From the NCBI RefSeq assembly GCF_002929355.1, contig NZ_PJIR01000003.1, forward strand, positions 1-64,000: a stretch of DNA of 64,000 nt, given 5' to 3'. The position numbers were made by a program, and so were the translations under genes. The stretch comes from Arthrobacter sp. B0490 (GTDB lineage: Bacteria > Actinomycetota > Actinomycetes > Actinomycetales > Micrococcaceae). The notes below the pieces were generated by a model. It did not search any database, had not been told where the DNA came from, and saw only the letters and a program-made list of their open reading frames with translations. Below are positions 1 through 7,546 of this stretch, piece after piece; positions within the stretch are counted from its first letter, which is position 1, and each line of letters starts with the position of its first letter.

Positions 1-76
1 AACCAGCAAATTCAACCAATCAAAAAACAATCGGTATCAACAAACTTGGCACACTATTGAGTTCTCAAACAACAGG
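1..76 (-). promoter_or_regulatory. rRNA operon leader (upstream of 16S), boxA-like segment
   Basis: On the minus strand bases 73-48 read GTTGTTTGAGAACTCAAT followed by AGTGTGCC. This resembles the conserved leader and antitermination (boxA-type) segment that precedes 16S rRNA in actinobacteria. The AT-rich stretch after it runs off the left edge, so the 16S gene itself should lie just outside the window. The family match is from memory. The orientation, downstream of tyrS on the same strand, agrees with it. A 16S-23S spacer is the alternative. Confidence 0.6.
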
Positions 77-134
77 AGCTACCGGCACCAAACACGACCA
101 AACCATCATGTCCTCGCTCCGAAGCAACTTCACA

Positions 135-163
135 AGCCTACCCCCACCCACCCGATCCCGCAA
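135..163 (-). promoter_or_regulatory. Candidate rRNA operon promoter
   Basis: On the minus strand TTGCGG (163-158) and TAGGCT (140-135) are separated by exactly 17 bases, a sigma-A type arrangement. It lies about 60 bases upstream of the boxA-like leader. The rest of 76-380 is GT-rich on this strand, codes for nothing I can support, and may hold further rrn promoters. Confidence 0.45.
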
Positions 164-379
164 ACCCGCTCCCAGCCGCACCACCAGGCAAAACCCGGCA
201 CCACGACCAACCAACAGACCCACACAACCGACACCAAACAAGAAGCCCATCCCGACACTGCGCACAGCACACGCCGGAACAACTTCGAACCTGATCAAAA
301 AGGGGGGGATTGTCACCCACACCGGGGCAACTCCATAACTATACGGTCCACCCACCACCAACACCAAATCGACCCCGGC

Positions 380-454
380 ACCCCGCCCCTCCGGGGCGGT
401 GCGACGCCAGGACGACGAGAGCCGACACCCGTACGGGGTGCCGGCTCTCGTCGT
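380..454 (-). terminator. tyrS terminator hairpins
   Basis: Bases 412-424 and 442-454 form a long, nearly perfect stem (ACGACGAGAGCCG pairing with CGGCTCTCGTCGT). A second GC hairpin sits at 380-400. They follow the tyrS stop and precede the rrn promoter region. There is no U-run, as is common for actinobacterial terminators. Confidence 0.65.
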
Positions 455-472
455 GGCGGTGGAGGCGGATCG

Positions 473-1795
473 TCAGCCGACGTCGACCATGGCCAGGTTG
501 CGCTTGCCCCGGCGGACGAGCAGGTAACGCCCGTGGAGCAGGTCGGAGTCGCCCACCGTGTGGTCGGCATCGGCGATCTTCGCGTTGTTGACGTACGCCC
601 CGCCTTCCGCGACGGTGCGCCGGGCTGCGGAGTTGCTCGGCGACAGTCCCGAGGCGACCAGCAGGTCGACGATGCCCAGCCCGTCCTTCGTGACGGCGAC
701 CGAGTCGAGTTCCGCGGTCGCGGCCTCCAGGGTCGCGAGGTCGAGGGCGGTGAGGTCTCCCTGCCCGAAGAGGGCGGCGGATGCGGCGATGACCTTCTCC
801 GTCGCGTCGGATCCGTGGACGAGGGAGGTGACGTCGTAGGCCAGCGCTCGTTGCGCCGCCCTCTGGTGCGGCCGCTCCGCCGTCGCCGTCTCGAGCTCCT
901 CGATCTCCTCGCGGCTGCGGAACGTGAAGATGCGCAGGCGCTCGGCCACGTCGGCGTCGGACGTGTTGAGCCAGAACTGGAACATGGCGTACGGGCTCGT
1001 CATCGCGGCGTCGAGCCAGACAGCGTTGCCCTCGCTCTTGCCGAACTTGGTGCCGTCCGAGTTCGTGATGAGGGGTGTGCCGATGGCGTGGACGCTCGTG
1101 CCCTCCACCTTCCGCACCAGCTCCGTCCCGCTGGTGAGGTTGCCCCACTGGTCGGAGCCGCCGGTCTGGAGGACGCAGTCGTGCTCGCGGAACAGCTGGA
1201 GGTAGTCCATGCCCTGCAGGATCTGGTAGCTGAACTCCGTGTAGCTGATGCCCTCGTCCGAGTTGAGGCGCTTGGCGACGGTCTCCTTCTTGATCATCGT
1301 GCCCACGCGGAAGTACTTGCCGACGTCGCGCAGGAAGTCGATGACGCTCATCGGCCCTGTCCAGTCGAGGTTGTTCACCATCCGGGCGGCGCTGCCGCCG
1401 TCGAAGTCGAGGAACTTCCGGACCTGCCCCTGGAGGTGGCCGACCCATTCGGCGACGGTCTCCTTGGTGTTCATGGTGCGCTCCGCCGTCGGGCGCGGGT
1501 CACCGACCAGGCCGGTGGAGCCGCCGACGAGGGCGAGGGGCCGGTGCCCGGCGAGCTGCAGCCGGCGCATGGTGAGGAGCTGGACGAGGTTGCCGAGATG
1601 CAGGCTGGGCGCTGTCGGGTCGAAGCCGCAGTAGAACGTGATGGGTGCACCGGCCAGCAGTTCCCGGAGTTCCCCCTCGTCGGTGGACACGTGGATCAGT
1701 CCGCGCCACACCAGCTCGTCGTAGACGTTGCCGAACGAGGGATCGTTGCGCTGGCCGTCGAGGCCACTGACCGGGGTATCTGTTTGCTGGGACAC
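473..1795 (-). CDS. tyrS: Tyrosyl-tRNA synthetase
   Basis: Charges tRNA-Tyr with tyrosine in the cytoplasm. The 440-residue protein has the class I signatures HLGN (66-69, the HIGH motif) and KFGKS (250-254, the KMSKS motif), the QTGGSDQWGN substrate region near 210-219, and a C-terminal S4 RNA-binding domain from about residue 370. The length is normal for bacterial TyrRS. The start is a GTG that lies 6 bases after TAATTT (1807-1802), so the message may be leaderless; a GGAGG lies only about one base ahead of the GTG, too close for a normal ribosome site. The helD stop is 12 bases upstream on the same strand, so read-through from helD is also possible. The gene faces the rRNA operon leader. 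Confidence 0.97.
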   Translation of the reverse strand: MSQQTDTPVSGLDGQRNDPSFGNVYDELVWRGLIHVSTDEGELRELLAGAPITFYCGFDPTAPSLHLGNLVQLLTMRRLQLAGHRPLALVGGSTGLVGDPRPTAERTMNTKETVAEWVGHLQGQVRKFLDFDGGSAARMVNNLDWTGPMSVIDFLRDVGKYFRVGTMIKKETVAKRLNSDEGISYTEFSYQILQGMDYLQLFREHDCVLQTGGSDQWGNLTSGTELVRKVEGTSVHAIGTPLITNSDGTKFGKSEGNAVWLDAAMTSPYAMFQFWLNTSDADVAERLRIFTFRSREEIEELETATAERPHQRAAQRALAYDVTSLVHGSDATEKVIAASAALFGQGDLTALDLATLEAATAELDSVAVTKDGLGIVDLLVASGLSPSNSAARRTVAEGGAYVNNAKIADADHTVGDSDLLHGRYLLVRRGKRNLAMVDVG

Positions 1796-1801
1796 CCCTC
1801 C

Positions 1802-1807
1802 AAATTA
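1802..1807 (-). promoter_or_regulatory. -10 box of tyrS (leaderless candidate)
   Basis: TAATTT on the minus strand is followed by 6 bases and the GTG start. This puts the expected transcription start at the first base of the start codon. Confidence 0.45.
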
Positions 1808-4060
1808 TCAGCCGGCGATACCTGCAGGAATCCGGCCGCTCGAGATGACGCGGAGGCGCTGCGTGGGGCGGGTCATCGCGACGTACAGGTCACCCACCCG
1901 CGCCGTCGCCGAGTCGAGCATCTCCTGTGGTTCGAGGATGACGACGCCGTCGAACTCCAGACCCTTCGACTCGCGCGGGCCGATCACGACGATGTCCTGG
2001 CCCGGCCCGCCCGCGCCGGAGCCCACGCGGTTGCCGTAGTCCGGAGCCAGGGCGGCGCGGACGTCGGCCACCAGGTGCTCGGGCGCGATGACGGCGAGCA
2101 GTCCGCCGTCGATGGCCGCCAATTCCTCGGGCATCGCCCGCAGGAGCGACGGCACGAGATCCTGGACGGTGTCGAGGATCGGAGGGAACCGGCCCTCACG
2201 CACGGCCTTCGGGGCGGAGACGACGAGTCCCGCGGCGTTGGCCATCCGCACCGCGGCCTCCGCGATCTGCGAGGGGGTGCGGTAGTTGACCGTCAGCTCC
2301 TCGAGCTGCCAGCGCTCCCCCACGAACGGCTCGAGTGCCTGCTGCCAGGACCTGGAGCCCGCCGCGGAACTCGTCTGGGCGATGTCCCCGACGATGGTGA
2401 ACGACTTCAGCGGACAGCGGCGCATCAGGAGACGCCACTGCATGGGCGACAGCTCCTGCGCCTCGTCCACCACGATGTGGCCGTAGGCCCAGGTGCGGTC
2501 TCCCGACGCGCGCTCCGCGGCGGACAGGCGGGTCACCGCCACGGCGTTGTGCTGGGCGAGGTCCTCGGCCGTGAGCACGCCGTCCACTCCGGCGTCCTCG
2601 AGCGACGCGTTGACGTTCTCGAGCGCCCTCTCGGCGTTGGCGAGGTCCCGTTTCTGCTCCTGCTCCCGGGCCGAACTGTCCCGACCCGCGGACGCGTCGA
2701 GCTCTCCCAGGAGTTCGGCGGCCTCGTCGAGCAGGGGGACGTCGGCCTCGGTCCAGGGCGCGTCGACGGGCCGGGTCAGGGCGGCGACCTCGGCCTCCGA
2801 GAGGTCCGGTGCGGCCGCGCGCAGCAGTCCGGGGCGCGCGAAGAGCTCCGACACGAGCTTCTGCGGGGTGAGCGGCATCCAGGCGAGGTTGAGGGCGATC
2901 CTGACGTCCCGGGAGCTCCGGACGTCCTCGGCGAGGTAGGAACGGTCGGCGTTGTTGCCGCCGCCCGAGGACTCCTCGAGCTTGTCCAGCAGCTGCTCGG
3001 TCAGCTCCCGCAGCAGGATCTTGACGAACGTGACGCGTGCTTCGTTGTGGGGCTTGCCGGTGGCACGCGCCCGTTCGCGGGCACGGGCCACCTGCCGTGG
3101 GGTGAGCGTCAGCAGGGTGCCCTCGACGTTGAGGCGCTTGTTCTCGGCCGGCACGCGCTCACGGTTGGCGACCGCGTTGCGGATGACCCGCGCCATCTCC
3201 AGGCGTCCCTTGATGGCCGCGGCCTCCTCGTTCGCCTCCTGCACGGTGGACACTCCCGGCATCAGGGTGCCGATGCCGGCCATGACGACTCCGGTCTCAC
3301 CGAGGGACGGCAGCACGCGCTCGATGTACTTCATGAAGGCGTCCGTGGGCCCGACCAGGAGGACGCCGGCGGACTTCAGCCGATCGCGGTGGGTGTAGAG
3401 GAGGTAGGCGGCGCGGTGGAGCGCGACGGCCGTCTTGCCGGTCCCCGGACCGCCCTGGACGACCGTCACCCCGGGCAGCGGTGCCCTGATGATGCGGTCC
3501 TGCTCGGCCTGGATGGTTCCGACGATGTCCGACATCTGGCCGGTACGGCGCGAGTTCAGCGCCGCGAGGAGGGCGCCCTCGCCCTGCAGGGAGTCGTCGT
3601 CGCCGAGCAGGTCCGCGTCCAGGACGTCGTCCTCGATGGCGACGACGTCGCGGCGGGACAGGATGAGGTGGCGACGGCGGCGGACCCCCATGCGTTCGAA
3701 GGCGGTGGCCTGGTAGAAGGTGCCCGCTTCCGGGGCGCGCCAGTCCACCATGAGCTGCCGGAGGTCGTCGTCGGAGAGCCCGATGCGGCCGATGTACCGT
3801 TCGTCCCCGGTATCGAGGTCCAGGCGCCCGAAGACGAGCCGGTCGTCGACGGCGTTCAGCTGGGCGAGGCGGTCCTCGTACATCGTGGCGAAGGCGTCCC
3901 GCTCCGACCGGTTCTGGTGGGACCCGGCGGCCTGCGTGCGCCGGACCTCGGCGAGCTGCTCGACCTTCTCGGCACGGAGTTCGTCGAGGCGGCGGTACAG
4001 GCCGTCGACGTAGCGGCGCTCGTGGTCCAGCTCGGCCCTGGCTTGGGACGTCTCGTGCAT
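1808..4060 (-). CDS. helD: HelD/HelR-type UvrD-like ATPase associated with RNA polymerase
   Basis: A 750-residue superfamily 1 helicase-like protein. HelD proteins bind RNA polymerase and help release or recycle stalled complexes; HelR members in actinobacteria can displace rifampicin. Seen here: a coiled-coil N-terminus (1-60), Walker A GGPGTGKT (about 203-210), the Walker B-like VVDEAQE, a VNYRTPSQI motif III/IV region, and the C-terminal ESKGLEFDGVVILEP and YVAMTRP motifs. A TTG at 4069 would give three more residues, but AAGGAAGG lies 9 bases before the ATG at 4060, so I use the ATG. A TAGACTTGA box is 30 bases upstream. I saw no rifampicin-associated element, so a resistance role is unproven. 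Confidence 0.88.
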   Translation of the reverse strand: MHETSQARAELDHERRYVDGLYRRLDELRAEKVEQLAEVRRTQAAGSHQNRSERDAFATMYEDRLAQLNAVDDRLVFGRLDLDTGDERYIGRIGLSDDDLRQLMVDWRAPEAGTFYQATAFERMGVRRRRHLILSRRDVVAIEDDVLDADLLGDDDSLQGEGALLAALNSRRTGQMSDIVGTIQAEQDRIIRAPLPGVTVVQGGPGTGKTAVALHRAAYLLYTHRDRLKSAGVLLVGPTDAFMKYIERVLPSLGETGVVMAGIGTLMPGVSTVQEANEEAAAIKGRLEMARVIRNAVANRERVPAENKRLNVEGTLLTLTPRQVARARERARATGKPHNEARVTFVKILLRELTEQLLDKLEESSGGGNNADRSYLAEDVRSSRDVRIALNLAWMPLTPQKLVSELFARPGLLRAAAPDLSEAEVAALTRPVDAPWTEADVPLLDEAAELLGELDASAGRDSSAREQEQKRDLANAERALENVNASLEDAGVDGVLTAEDLAQHNAVAVTRLSAAERASGDRTWAYGHIVVDEAQELSPMQWRLLMRRCPLKSFTIVGDIAQTSSAAGSRSWQQALEPFVGERWQLEELTVNYRTPSQIAEAAVRMANAAGLVVSAPKAVREGRFPPILDTVQDLVPSLLRAMPEELAAIDGGLLAVIAPEHLVADVRAALAPDYGNRVGSGAGGPGQDIVVIGPRESKGLEFDGVVILEPQEMLDSATARVGDLYVAMTRPTQRLRVISSGRIPAGIAG

Positions 4061-4090
4061 CGGACACAACCTTCCTTCAAAGACGGACCG

Positions 4091-4100
4091 TCAAGTCTAG
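4091..4100 (-). promoter_or_regulatory. TAGACTTGA promoter box of helD
   Basis: The minus strand reads CTAGACTTGA; TAGACT (4099-4094) fits an actinobacterial -10 hexamer. Transcription would start near 4087, giving a leader of about 27 bases containing the AAGGAAGG ribosome site. The same ten bases recur upstream of pheS and hisB. No clear -35 is visible. Confidence 0.5.
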
Positions 4101-4107
4101 CGCGTCG

Positions 4108-4692
4108 CTACACGGTCTTCAGCGCGTGGATGTTCCGGCCGGCCAGGGTGTCGCGGCCGCCCAGGTCCCCCAGTTCGAGGACCACTCCGCAGCCCACGAC
4201 GACGGCTCCGGCCCTTTCGAGCAACGCGCATGCGGCGACGAGCGTTCCACCCGTGGCGAGGACGTCGTCGAGCACCAGGACGCGTGCCCCTGCGGGGAGG
4301 TCCGACCGGTGGATCTCGAGCGTCGCCTGCCCGTACTCGAGGTCGTAGGACTCGCTGTACACGGCGCGGGGCAGTTTGCCCGCCTTGCGCACCGTGACGA
4401 CGCCGGTGCCGGTCGCGTACCCGACGGCGGCGGCGAGGAGGAAGCCCCGGGCCTCCACGCCGGCGACCGCGTCGAACGACCCCGCGAAGGGCTCCGAGAC
4501 GGCGTCGACGACGGTTCGGAAGGCAGCCGCGTCGGAGAAGACGGGGGTGAGGTCGCGGAACAGGATCCCGGGTGACGGGAAGTCGGGGACGACCGCGCAC
4601 AGGCGGTCGATGGCGTCCGCTGCGCCGGCTGCGAGTCCGGTCGTGGCTGGTCCTGTGGTCGGGGTGCCGGCATCCGCTCCGCTGATTGTCAC
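4108..4692 (-). CDS. apt: Adenine phosphoribosyltransferase
   Basis: Salvages adenine to AMP using PRPP. The 194-residue protein has the type I PRTase fold; the PRPP-binding loop VLVLDDVLATGGT is at 138-150, and the family segments PGILFRDLTP (41-50) and VEARGF (79-84) are present. About 20 Ala/Gly/Thr-rich residues at the N-terminus are extra compared with shorter Apt proteins. The start is GTG at 4692-4690, overlapping the mpg stop in a GTGA junction, so translation is probably coupled to the DNA glycosylase gene. In many actinobacteria apt is instead found near relA or secDF. Confidence 0.93.
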   Translation of the reverse strand: MTISGADAGTPTTGPATTGLAAGAADAIDRLCAVVPDFPSPGILFRDLTPVFSDAAAFRTVVDAVSEPFAGSFDAVAGVEARGFLLAAAVGYATGTGVVTVRKAGKLPRAVYSESYDLEYGQATLEIHRSDLPAGARVLVLDDVLATGGTLVAACALLERAGAVVVGCGVVLELGDLGGRDTLAGRNIHALKTV

Positions 4693-5333
4693 GGACCAAC
4701 ACTACGTGCTGCAGCGGGCCTGCCGGGACGGTAGCGCGAGACCGTCGGGTCGCCGGGCAGCCAGAAGCGCCACGGGTACTGCCCGGTCCCGGCGACGCCG
4801 CTCACCCCCACGCGGGGCCCCCGGCCGATGTCCGCCGGGGGCGTCTCCGGAAGGACGAGCCGGAAGGGGTGCGCGAGTGCGTCGGCGCCGTCGAACCGGC
4901 GGTCCAGGCCCAGGGCCTGGGCGAGCCGCGCCGGCCCCCTGGCGAGGTCGAGGTCCGTGGCCGGACGGGACCGCCGTTCGCGGGCGAGGTCCACCCCCTC
5001 GACGATCTCCCCGGCCCGCAGCAGCAGACCCGTGGCCCATCCGTCGGTCCCGCACACGATGTTGGCGCAGTAGTGCATCCCGTAGGTGAAGTACACGTAG
5101 AGGTGGCCGGGCGGGCCGAACATGGTGGCATTCCGCGCGGTCTTCCCGCGGAAGGCGTGCGAGCCGGGGTCGTCGGGGCCGAGGTAGGCCTCCACCTCGG
5201 AGATGCGCACGGTCACCTCGCCGGCGTCGTCGGCGTGGGTCAGGTACCCCCCGAGCAGCCAGGGGGCCACGTCGAGGGCGCTGCCGCCCAGCCTGCCCCG
5301 TACGTCCGCTGCCGTCCCGCTCTGCTCACCCAC
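4689..5333 (-). CDS. 3-methyladenine DNA glycosylase (MPG/AAG family)
   Basis: Removes alkylated purines from DNA, starting base excision repair. The 214-residue product carries the AAG landmarks EVEAYLGPDDPGSHA (about 46-60, containing the catalytic Glu) and the FGPPGHLYVYFTYGMHYCAN core (about 72-91). The reading frame is open to 5513, but that would overlap the divergent ada-alkA gene. The GTG at 5333-5331 lies exactly 6 bases after TACGGT, the pattern of a leaderless start, so I use it. It is followed by apt in a GTGA overlap and faces ada-alkA and ogt, which makes this an alkylation-repair locus. Confidence 0.9.
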   Translation of the reverse strand: MGEQSGTAADVRGRLGGSALDVAPWLLGGYLTHADDAGEVTVRISEVEAYLGPDDPGSHAFRGKTARNATMFGPPGHLYVYFTYGMHYCANIVCGTDGWATGLLLRAGEIVEGVDLARERRSRPATDLDLARGPARLAQALGLDRRFDGADALAHPFRLVLPETPPADIGRGPRVGVSGVAGTGQYPWRFWLPGDPTVSRYRPGRPAAARSVGP

Positions 5334-5339
5334 CTCCCG

Positions 5340-5345
5340 ACCGTA
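5340..5345 (-). promoter_or_regulatory. -10 box of the mpg gene (leaderless candidate)
   Basis: TACGGT on the minus strand, then 6 bases (CGGGAG) and the GTG start. The sequence before the start cannot act as a normally spaced ribosome site. Confidence 0.45.
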
Positions 5346-5424
5346 GCAAGGCCGTCCGCACGGCAGGTGCAGCGGTGTCCGAAACCCGCTAGTACGCGTC
5401 ACTGCCGGGTGGGAGGATGACGGC

Positions 5425-6954
5425 ATGGACTTCTGGCAGCAGTACAGGGCGATCGACGCCCGCGACGTGCGCTTCGACGGGCAGTTCGTCACCGCCGTCT
5501 CGAGCACCGGCATCTACTGCCGGCCCTCCTGCCCCGCCCGCACACCGAAGCCCACCAACGTCACCTTCTACCGCACGTCGGCCGCCGCGCACGAGGCCGG
5601 TTACCGCGCCTGCAAGCGGTGTCTGCCCGAGGCGGTGCCCGGGGACCCGGAGTGGAACCTGCGCAGTGATGCCGCGGCCCGCGCGATGCGCCTCATCGCC
5701 GACGGCGAGGTGGACAGGACGGGCGTCGCCGGCCTCGCGGGCCGGCTGGGCTATTCGACCCGCCACCTCAACCGCATCCTCAGGGACGAACTCGGGGCGG
5801 GCGCCCTCGCCCTGGCCCGTGCCCACCGCGCCCAGACCGCGCGGACGCTGCTCACGGCGTCGACCCTGCGGTTCGCCGATGTGGCCTTCGCGGCCGGCTT
5901 CGGCAGCATCCGCCAGTTCAACGACACCGTGCAGCAGGTCTTCGACCTGACGCCGGGACAACTGAGGGAAGCGGCCCGGCTGCCCCGCGAGGGCACCGCC
6001 TCGGGCGGACCCCTGCGGATCCCGCTGTTCCTGCCTACGCGACTCCCCTACGACAACGGGATCTTCCGGTTCCTCACCGCGCAGGCCGTGGACGGGGTCG
6101 AGCAGGCGACCGGGTCGAGCTACGAGCGGCTCCTCCACCTGCCGGCGGGCCCCGCCTGGTTCAGGGCGGAGGCAGCAGTACCCCGCGGCTCAGGGCGGGC
6201 GGTCCTCCCCGTGACGGTGTCGGTTGCCGGACTCGGTGATCTTCCGGCACTCCTCAGCCGGATCCGGCGCCTGTTCGACCTCGATGCCGACCCGGTGGCC
6301 GTCGACACGGCCCTCGCCCGGAACGCGTACTTCGCGCGCCTCGCCGCGTCCCTGCCCGGCCTGCGCCTTCCGGGCTCGGTGGATCCCCATGAGACCTTGA
6401 TCCGGGCGATCGTCGGCCGGCAGGCGGTCGCCGCGGCTACGGCCACCCTGGCCCGCCTCGCGCACGCAGGCCCGGCCATCGACGTCCCGGGCACCACCCT
6501 GTCGAGGTTGTTCCCGTCCGCGCAGGACCTCGCGGGAGCACCCGAGCCGCTCCTGCAGGGGCCGCGACTCGGGGATGACGCCCTGCGGACGGCGGTGGAC
6601 CAGCTGGTGGAGGGCTCCCTCGACATCGGCGTCGGCGCCCGCCCCGAGGTGCTGCGCGCCGATCTGCTGCGCCTCCCCGGCGTCGGATGCCGGACCGCCG
6701 ACTACGTCACCATGCGCGTCCTCGGCCACCCCGATACGTTCCTGCCGACCGACGCCGCCGTGCGCGCGGGATGGCGGATCGTGAGCCGGGGCGGCCCGGG
6801 AACGGAGGGCACGGCGCCCCCCTCCTCCTCCCTCGACGACGCGATGACCGTGGTCCGCCCGTGGCGCTCGTACGCGACCCTGCACCTCTGGAGGGCGGCC
6901 GCCCTCCAGCCCGTCCGGTCGGACGCCGTCGAACCGCTCGATGTCGTCGCCTGA
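5425..6954 (+). CDS. Ada-type regulator fused to AlkA DNA glycosylase
   Basis: A 509-residue fusion. Residues 1-80 are an Ada metal-binding methyl-phosphotriester domain with four Cys (32, 36, 63, 66). Residues 90-185 are an AraC-type DNA-binding region. Residues 195-300 resemble AlkA_N. Residues 320-470 are an HhH-GPD glycosylase with the hairpin LPGVGCRTADY (418-428) and the catalytic Asp443 in FLPTDAAVR. It should sense methylated DNA, activate repair genes and excise 3-methyladenine. GGGAGG lies before the ATG. ogt follows with a 42-base gap and mpg is divergent. The O6-methylguanine transferase of E. coli Ada is not in this protein but encoded next door, an arrangement known in actinobacteria. 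Confidence 0.92.
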   Translation: MDFWQQYRAIDARDVRFDGQFVTAVSSTGIYCRPSCPARTPKPTNVTFYRTSAAAHEAGYRACKRCLPEAVPGDPEWNLRSDAAARAMRLIADGEVDRTGVAGLAGRLGYSTRHLNRILRDELGAGALALARAHRAQTARTLLTASTLRFADVAFAAGFGSIRQFNDTVQQVFDLTPGQLREAARLPREGTASGGPLRIPLFLPTRLPYDNGIFRFLTAQAVDGVEQATGSSYERLLHLPAGPAWFRAEAAVPRGSGRAVLPVTVSVAGLGDLPALLSRIRRLFDLDADPVAVDTALARNAYFARLAASLPGLRLPGSVDPHETLIRAIVGRQAVAAATATLARLAHAGPAIDVPGTTLSRLFPSAQDLAGAPEPLLQGPRLGDDALRTAVDQLVEGSLDIGVGARPEVLRADLLRLPGVGCRTADYVTMRVLGHPDTFLPTDAAVRAGWRIVSRGGPGTEGTAPPSSSLDDAMTVVRPWRSYATLHLWRAAALQPVRSDAVEPLDVVA

Positions 6955-6996
6955 TCCCGTTCCGCCTACCCTGTGACCACCGAAGGGATATCCCCC

Positions 6997-7542
6997 ATGA
7001 CCGCGACACCCGCCCCACCCGCCGCACTGCGCGGCGCCACCACCACCACCGTCGATACGCCCGACGGCGCCTTCACCGTCATCGAGGCGGAGGGCGCCGT
7101 GCTGTCGTCGGGATGGACGGAGCTCGCCTCCGAGCTCACCGGGCAGATCCATCCGAGCATCCGGGCGGTGGGCTTCGATCCTGCCGCTTCGTCCGTCCGG
7201 CCGATCCTCGACGCCGTCTCCCGCTACTACGACGGCGACTTCGATGCCATCGCGACGGTCCGGGTCCGGCAGTCGTCCGGTCCCTTCCGGGTGCATGCGT
7301 GGGAGGTCCTCCGCGCCGTGCGGCCGGGGGCGCCGGTCACGTACCTCCAGTACGCCGACCGGGCCGGCAACCCTACCGCCGTCCGTGCAGCAGCGGCGGC
7401 GTGCGCGAAGAATGCCGCCGCGCTCTTCGTCCCGTGCCACAGGATCATCCGTACGGACGGGACCCTCGGCGGATTCCGGTGGGGCCTCCCGGTGAAGCAG
7501 CGCCTGCTCGACCGCGAGGCCGGGCGGCCCCCGGTGGCGTGA
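6997..7542 (+). CDS. ogt: Methylated-DNA--protein-cysteine methyltransferase
   Basis: Directly repairs O6-alkylguanine by transferring the alkyl group to its own Cys. The 181-residue product contains the active-site motif PCHR (146-149, Cys147) and the preceding helix-turn-helix region with the arginine finger zone (about 118-145). A GTG at 6973 would add eight residues, but GAAGGGA sits 8 bases before the ATG at 6997. It is co-directional with ada-alkA and presumably induced with it. Confidence 0.93.
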   Translation: MTATPAPPAALRGATTTTVDTPDGAFTVIEAEGAVLSSGWTELASELTGQIHPSIRAVGFDPAASSVRPILDAVSRYYDGDFDAIATVRVRQSSGPFRVHAWEVLRAVRPGAPVTYLQYADRAGNPTAVRAAAAACAKNAAALFVPCHRIIRTDGTLGGFRWGLPVKQRLLDREAGRPPVA

Positions 7543-7546
7543 CCGC

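Noticed and set aside
1808-4060. Rifampicin-associated element controlling helD
   Set aside because: The 100 bases upstream contain no inverted repeat of the RAE type that I know; only the TAGACTTGA box is visible.
533-4348. Plus-strand open frame of 1271 codons across tyrS and helD
   Set aside because: It is the opposite-strand shadow of two clear genes in GC-rich sequence; its product is Arg/Val/Asp/Gly-biased and has no recognisable domain. Similar long plus frames at 21592-24210, 41106-43151 and 54108-56528 were rejected for the same reason.
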